From Tubulanus polymorphus (taxonomy: Eukaryota > Nemertea > Palaeonemertea > Tubulaniformes > Tubulanidae): a DNA stretch of 64,000 bases. The translations under genes and the position numbers were made by a program. The stretch lies in contig NW_027437450.1 in NCBI RefSeq assembly GCF_964204645.1, forward strand, positions 42,001-106,000. The letters run 5' to 3'. The notes under the pieces were generated by a model. The model worked only from the letters and a program-made list of their open reading frames with translations, did not search any database and had not been told where the DNA came from. This document shows, one piece after another, positions 60,555 through 64,000 of this stretch; position 1 is the stretch's first letter; the number at the start of each line of letters is the position of its first letter.

Positions 60555-60822
60555 CTCAGGGCCAGTTGCACAGTCATGACTTAGATTTCAGAGCAGTGTT
60601 ATGAAATGAGGGTTTGACAATATAGTTTCAATGTCAAATCGTATATCTTATGATTATCAGTAAAGTAAAATTTGTTATAGACATTCTATTGATTTAGTAA
60701 TTACCAACTTCGGAGAAAGATAATACCGTCTTAGTTTTGCAGCCAATCCAACAACTTTTGACTACCGGTAATCTTAAGACAACTTTTTGGACTCGAGTCG
60801 TGACTTCGCGCCGGGCCCTGAG
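60555..60822. mobile_element. Inverted-repeat element related to the CTTAAGACCAGTC family
   Basis: The ends CTCAGGGCCAGTTGCACAGT and the complement of GTCGTGACTTCGCGCCGGGC are partly matched, with CTCAGGGCC/GGGCCCTGAG at the tips. It contains remnants of CTTAAGAC near the right end. Confidence 0.45.
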
Positions 60823-60831
60823 GTTACCTTC

Positions 60832-60924
60832 GACTCTTTGGAGTCACCCATTTAACTACAACGACTCTTTGGAGTCACCCATTTAACTACAACGACTCTT
60901 TGGAGTCACCCATTTAACTACAAC
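60832..60924. repeat. 31-bp tandem repeat, three units
   Basis: GACTCTTTGGAGTCACCCAT plus TTAACTACAAC repeats three times without change. The unit contains the palindrome GACTCTTTGGAGTC. Confidence 0.92.
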
Positions 60925-61504
60925 TAAAAAACTGCGGAACTATTAACTTAGAACAGCGTTTAACCCTTTGAACCACAACCTCCCGAATCTTCGAGAAAAT
61001 AGAATTCTCGTTAACTGTTTGTTAACTCTACACTGAGATTAATATCAGTAAACTATCGTCAGAATTCTTGTACTTCAAGTAGAAACATACATCAGGTTAA
61101 GGGAGTCTGAGTTCAAAGGGTCGAATCACCACATTCGTAGATGGAAATTATCAATTTTTTTTTTTCGAAAATCTTTTTTTCTGATTATCTAAGATTTCCA
61201 TTCGTAAATAAAATGGCATAGCAGAGGCGGACAGGCAGGCGAGCAATTCTTCACATTCTTCATTCTTGCAAAGAAGAAAGGCAGTTGGTCGGGGGTAGGG
61301 GTACGTGGAGTCAGTGAGGGTGTATATACATGTATATACATATTCCATTCATGCTCTAACAGTAACATCCATCATGCGAATAAAAACGGTTTACGCAAAG
61401 TTTTCAACTGATTCCGCGAAAACGAAGAACCAGCTTTATAATAGGGGTTTAAGTTAAGCCTATCTTTAAGAGGTATTACGTAAGAGACTTGGGTCAAATT
61501 GCAT

Positions 61505-62095
61505 ACTTAAGACCGGACAGAGCTCATTTTTGGTTATATAACCAATCTGACAACTTAAGACCAGTCAGAGCTCATTTTTGGTTATATAACCAATCTAACA
61601 ACTTAAGACCGGTCAGAGCTCATTTTTGGTTATATAACCAATCTAAGCTACTTAAGACCAGTCTAAGCTCATTTTGGTTCCATAACCAATCTAACAACTT
61701 AAGACCAGTCTAAGCTCATTTTGGTTCTATAACCAATCTAACAACTTAAGACCAGTCTAAGCTCATTTTGGTTCTATAACCAATCTAAGCTACTTAAGAC
61801 CAGTCTAAGCTCATTTCGGTTCTATAACCAATCTAACAACTTATGACCAGTCTAAGCTCATTTCGGTTCTATAACCAATCTAACAACTTAAGACCAGTCT
61901 AAGCTCATTTTTGGCTCTATAACCAATCTAACAACTTAAGACCAGTCTAAGCTCATTTCGGTTCTATAACCAATCTAACAACTTAAGACCAGTCTAAGCT
62001 CATTTTGGCTCTATAACCAATCTAACAACTTGAGACCAGTCTAAGCTCATTTTGGTTCTATAACCAATCTAACAACTTGAGACCAGCTTTAAGAA
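61505..62095. repeat. 47-48 bp satellite derived from the CTTAAGACCAGTC element
   Basis: Twelve to thirteen units of AACTTAAGACCAGTCTAAGC plus TCATTTTGGTTCTATAACCA and ATCTAAC. The same words occur once in the dispersed elements at 4692-4830 and 63775-63885. Confidence 0.9.
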
Positions 62096-62109
62096 GATTT
62101 AAGACTGCT

Positions 62110-63320
62110 TTCGAAATTGAGTCGGGCTGGCTTAAACCTAAACCTGGGGTCAGCTTTATAGACTCCGTTTAAACTTCATAATAGTTCTGGGCTAAAACTT
62201 GCCGGGTCAAGCTCTCGAAAAGGCACTGACCATTTTCTTAAAACAAAACAACAAAAAAAAACGTTACGGACACGAACACCCAGACACTGAGTTTTGAAGT
62301 GACATTCATTCGTGAACGACATCTGAGATTTGTGGAAAAATTTTCTTGGCAACCAGACGCATGGTACCGGTGAAATTAAGTCAAAAATCCAATTCAAATT
62401 TATGTGAATTGATAAGCATTTCTGTCGGAGGGAGGGAGGGATGAAACTTATTATTAACCTGTTCAGTTTGTCTACAATGCGGTGCGGTGTATCAAGCGGT
62501 GATGGACGTTGCTAGTACACCGCACCGCAGTGTTTTGATGTGATTAGTTATTGTACTGAAAGATGACAGCACCTGTCGAATGTAGTGAAATACTAGTAAT
62601 TGATGATACATCGCACCGCGGTGTAGCACTTAAGCAGTATGCCTGTTATTTAACACACTGGTGGGAATTGTCTTAAATTTTAAAATTATCTCCACAATTT
62701 TCGGGTATCATAGATGGTTAAGGAATGTAATTGGTTGAATTTTGGAACAATAATTACGCTTTTACGACAATTCTGATCCGCGACAAGAGTGAGGAGTATC
62801 ACGACAGCAATGAAAATTTCCTCACTTGCCAGAGACTGATTTCAACTGGAAACAGTTAGGCGCAGTCCTTTTCAACAATTTCTAAAATGACAGCTTCTGA
62901 AAAGTGCCCCTTTTTAAGAGCACTTCTCGCATAAAGCAAGGGGACAAGCGGGTCAGCGTTCGAGAACTCGTAAGAAGAAATCCACTACTAGAGATTTCTG
63001 AGAGGACTAGTGCTGAAAAGGGCAAGACACATCCTCCCTCAAAAGCAACCGACCCCGAATCGGCGCCCCCAATTGAATTCTTCAGGTGACATAAAAATAT
63101 CCAGTGCCGGTTCCAGACACGAAACCCGTCCCTGGCAAGTGAGCGTAGAAACGTGAGATTCACGACGAGATTTGAGATCATTTTTTTTTGGAATTGTTCG
63201 TTTTCGACAGGGTTGCGGGAGTCGGGGTGCGAGAACAAACCTGAATGAAGAGATTAGAACGTGCACGCGTAGCTAGCGGAGGTGATGACCGATGATATTT
63301 TTTTTTTGGTTTTTTTGTTT
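62110..63320. other. Stretch between satellite and terminal exon
   Basis: A possible element runs from CTCACTTGCCAGAGA (62821) to its partner CCTGGCAAGTGAG (63132-63144), related to the CTCGCTTGCCAGGG ends elsewhere. The 118-codon - strand frame (62882-63238) spans it and is probably not a gene. Confidence 0.4.
62480..62632. repeat. Inverted GCGGTGCGGTGTA motifs
   Basis: TGCGGTGCGGTGTA, then its complement TACACCGCACCGCA about 30 bases on, then a degenerate third copy near 62605. Short foldback of unknown origin. Confidence 0.6.
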
Positions 63321-63325
63321 GTTTT

Positions 63326-63446
63326 CTAGCGGAGTTCATTGACGTCGATCAGACCGGGGTCGAGATCGACGTCGATCGACTGCAGCACGACGTAATCGGT
63401 GTCGGGGTGTTCGTCGTCGTATGTCAATAGGTGGCGCGACTGGCGA
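63326..63446 (-). CDS. Probable 3' terminal coding exon, unrecognised protein
   Basis: On the - strand a pyrimidine-rich tract and acceptor (TATCGTTGCAG) precede an open stretch coding about 39 residues and ending in TAG. The peptide is acidic (TYDDEHPDTDYVVLQSIDV, then DPGLIDVNELR). It contains a YVVL tyrosine motif that could be a sorting or SH2-binding signal if the protein is membrane-bound; this is inference. The rest of the gene would lie upstream on the - strand toward or beyond 64 kb. It is unlikely to join the exon at 59934-60262, because this exon carries a stop and lies upstream of that one. Confidence 0.45.
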
Positions 63447-63774
63447 CTGCAACGATAGATACAGTAAGAGAAATGATGATAGCGAAGATGAGAGAGAGAG
63501 ACGTACGCGGAAAGCGAGGACGCACGGCGGGGACCGTTCCGTTTGGGAACGTACGCAAGCGATAGCCGGGGCCTTGCCGTCAAAAGCGCATGATCTGCAT
63601 ATAAAGTTTGTCTAGTATTCACATGAACAAGGCACAATTTTGGCCAAGAAAATAACAATGTCTGTAAAACTGTAAATTTGGGGAAAACGTCCGGAAATGC
63701 CTTTTTACTTCATCAGTTCGCTCTGAAAATACTTGCCAAGACCCTCAGATCTTGCCCCTGGACCCGGATGCGCA

Positions 63775-63885
63775 GTTGGGGCTTAAATCCTAAATCTTAA
63801 GACCGGTCTTAAGTTGTTAGATCGGCTATAGAACTAAGTTGGTCTTAGACTGGTCTAAGCCATGACTACGCAACCGGCTCCTGGA
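63775..63885. repeat. Fragment of the CTTAAGACCAGTC element family
   Basis: Contains CTTAAGACCGGTCTTAAG, GGCTATAGAACTAAGTTGG and AAGCCATGACTACGCAACC, in the order expected for one end of the dispersed family. Confidence 0.55.
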
Positions 63886-64000
63886 TCCGACTCTGGTCCA
63901 TTCGGGTCCTTCGAAATTTCTTAGCATCAGCGAACCCATCCTCGTCGACCCAGTTCTGCAGTTCTGGATCTTGTTCCGCAGTTCTGGACGTTGCGTCTTA

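Overview
The window is animal nuclear DNA: GT-AG introns, class A 7TM receptors, a secreted C-type-lectin-like gene, a secreted polyamine-oxidase-type flavoprotein relic and many short inverted-repeat transposons. The repeat style and gene types suggest a marine invertebrate, perhaps a lophotrochozoan such as a mollusc, annelid, nemertean or brachiopod. That placement is inference; no marker gene settles it.

The main content, about 0.8-46 kb, is a locally duplicated cluster. I find eight copies of one small spliced gene, all on the + strand, with ATGs at 1307, 4992, 13129, 19808, 22239, 35102, 37554 and 41670. Each has three short coding exons (25 nt, 136-139 nt and 109-130 nt) with intron phases 1 and 2. 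Each encodes a 90-97 residue precursor with a signal peptide and an eight-cysteine core C-x3-C-x18/19-C-x3-C-x5-C-x4-C-x10/12-C-x3-C. Three subtypes are visible: A (copies 1, 5, 7), B (copies 2, 8) and C (copies 3, 4, 6, with a ninth cysteine). A shared upstream leader sequence ending in a splice donor suggests a 5' non-coding exon. I do not recognise the family.

Downstream of several peptide genes, in convergent orientation, lies a 7TM receptor or its remnant: intact intronless 318-residue receptors at 7125-8081 and 43864-44820, and truncated relics at 15093-15640 and 31944-32477. Duplications explain the layout: 1-9.5 kb matches 36.2-46.2 kb, 20.9-23.6 kb matches 1-2.6 kb, and 15.1-20.9 kb matches 31.9-36.2 kb. 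A block of other DNA (23.6-31.9 kb) splits one cassette. It holds an orphan acidic 3' exon on the - strand, a hexanucleotide microsatellite, a broken polyamine-oxidase-like gene and a separate 407-residue 7TM receptor.

From 46 to 64 kb the sequence is repeat-rich: two 339-bp inverted-repeat elements with target duplications, foldbacks, and tandem repeats of 18-109 bp. Among these lie a four-coding-exon C-type-lectin-like gene (52464-54538) and two probable - strand coding exons (59934-60262 and 63326-63446). The peptide and receptor genes may form a ligand-receptor or defence cluster, but the sequence shows only their linkage and co-duplication.
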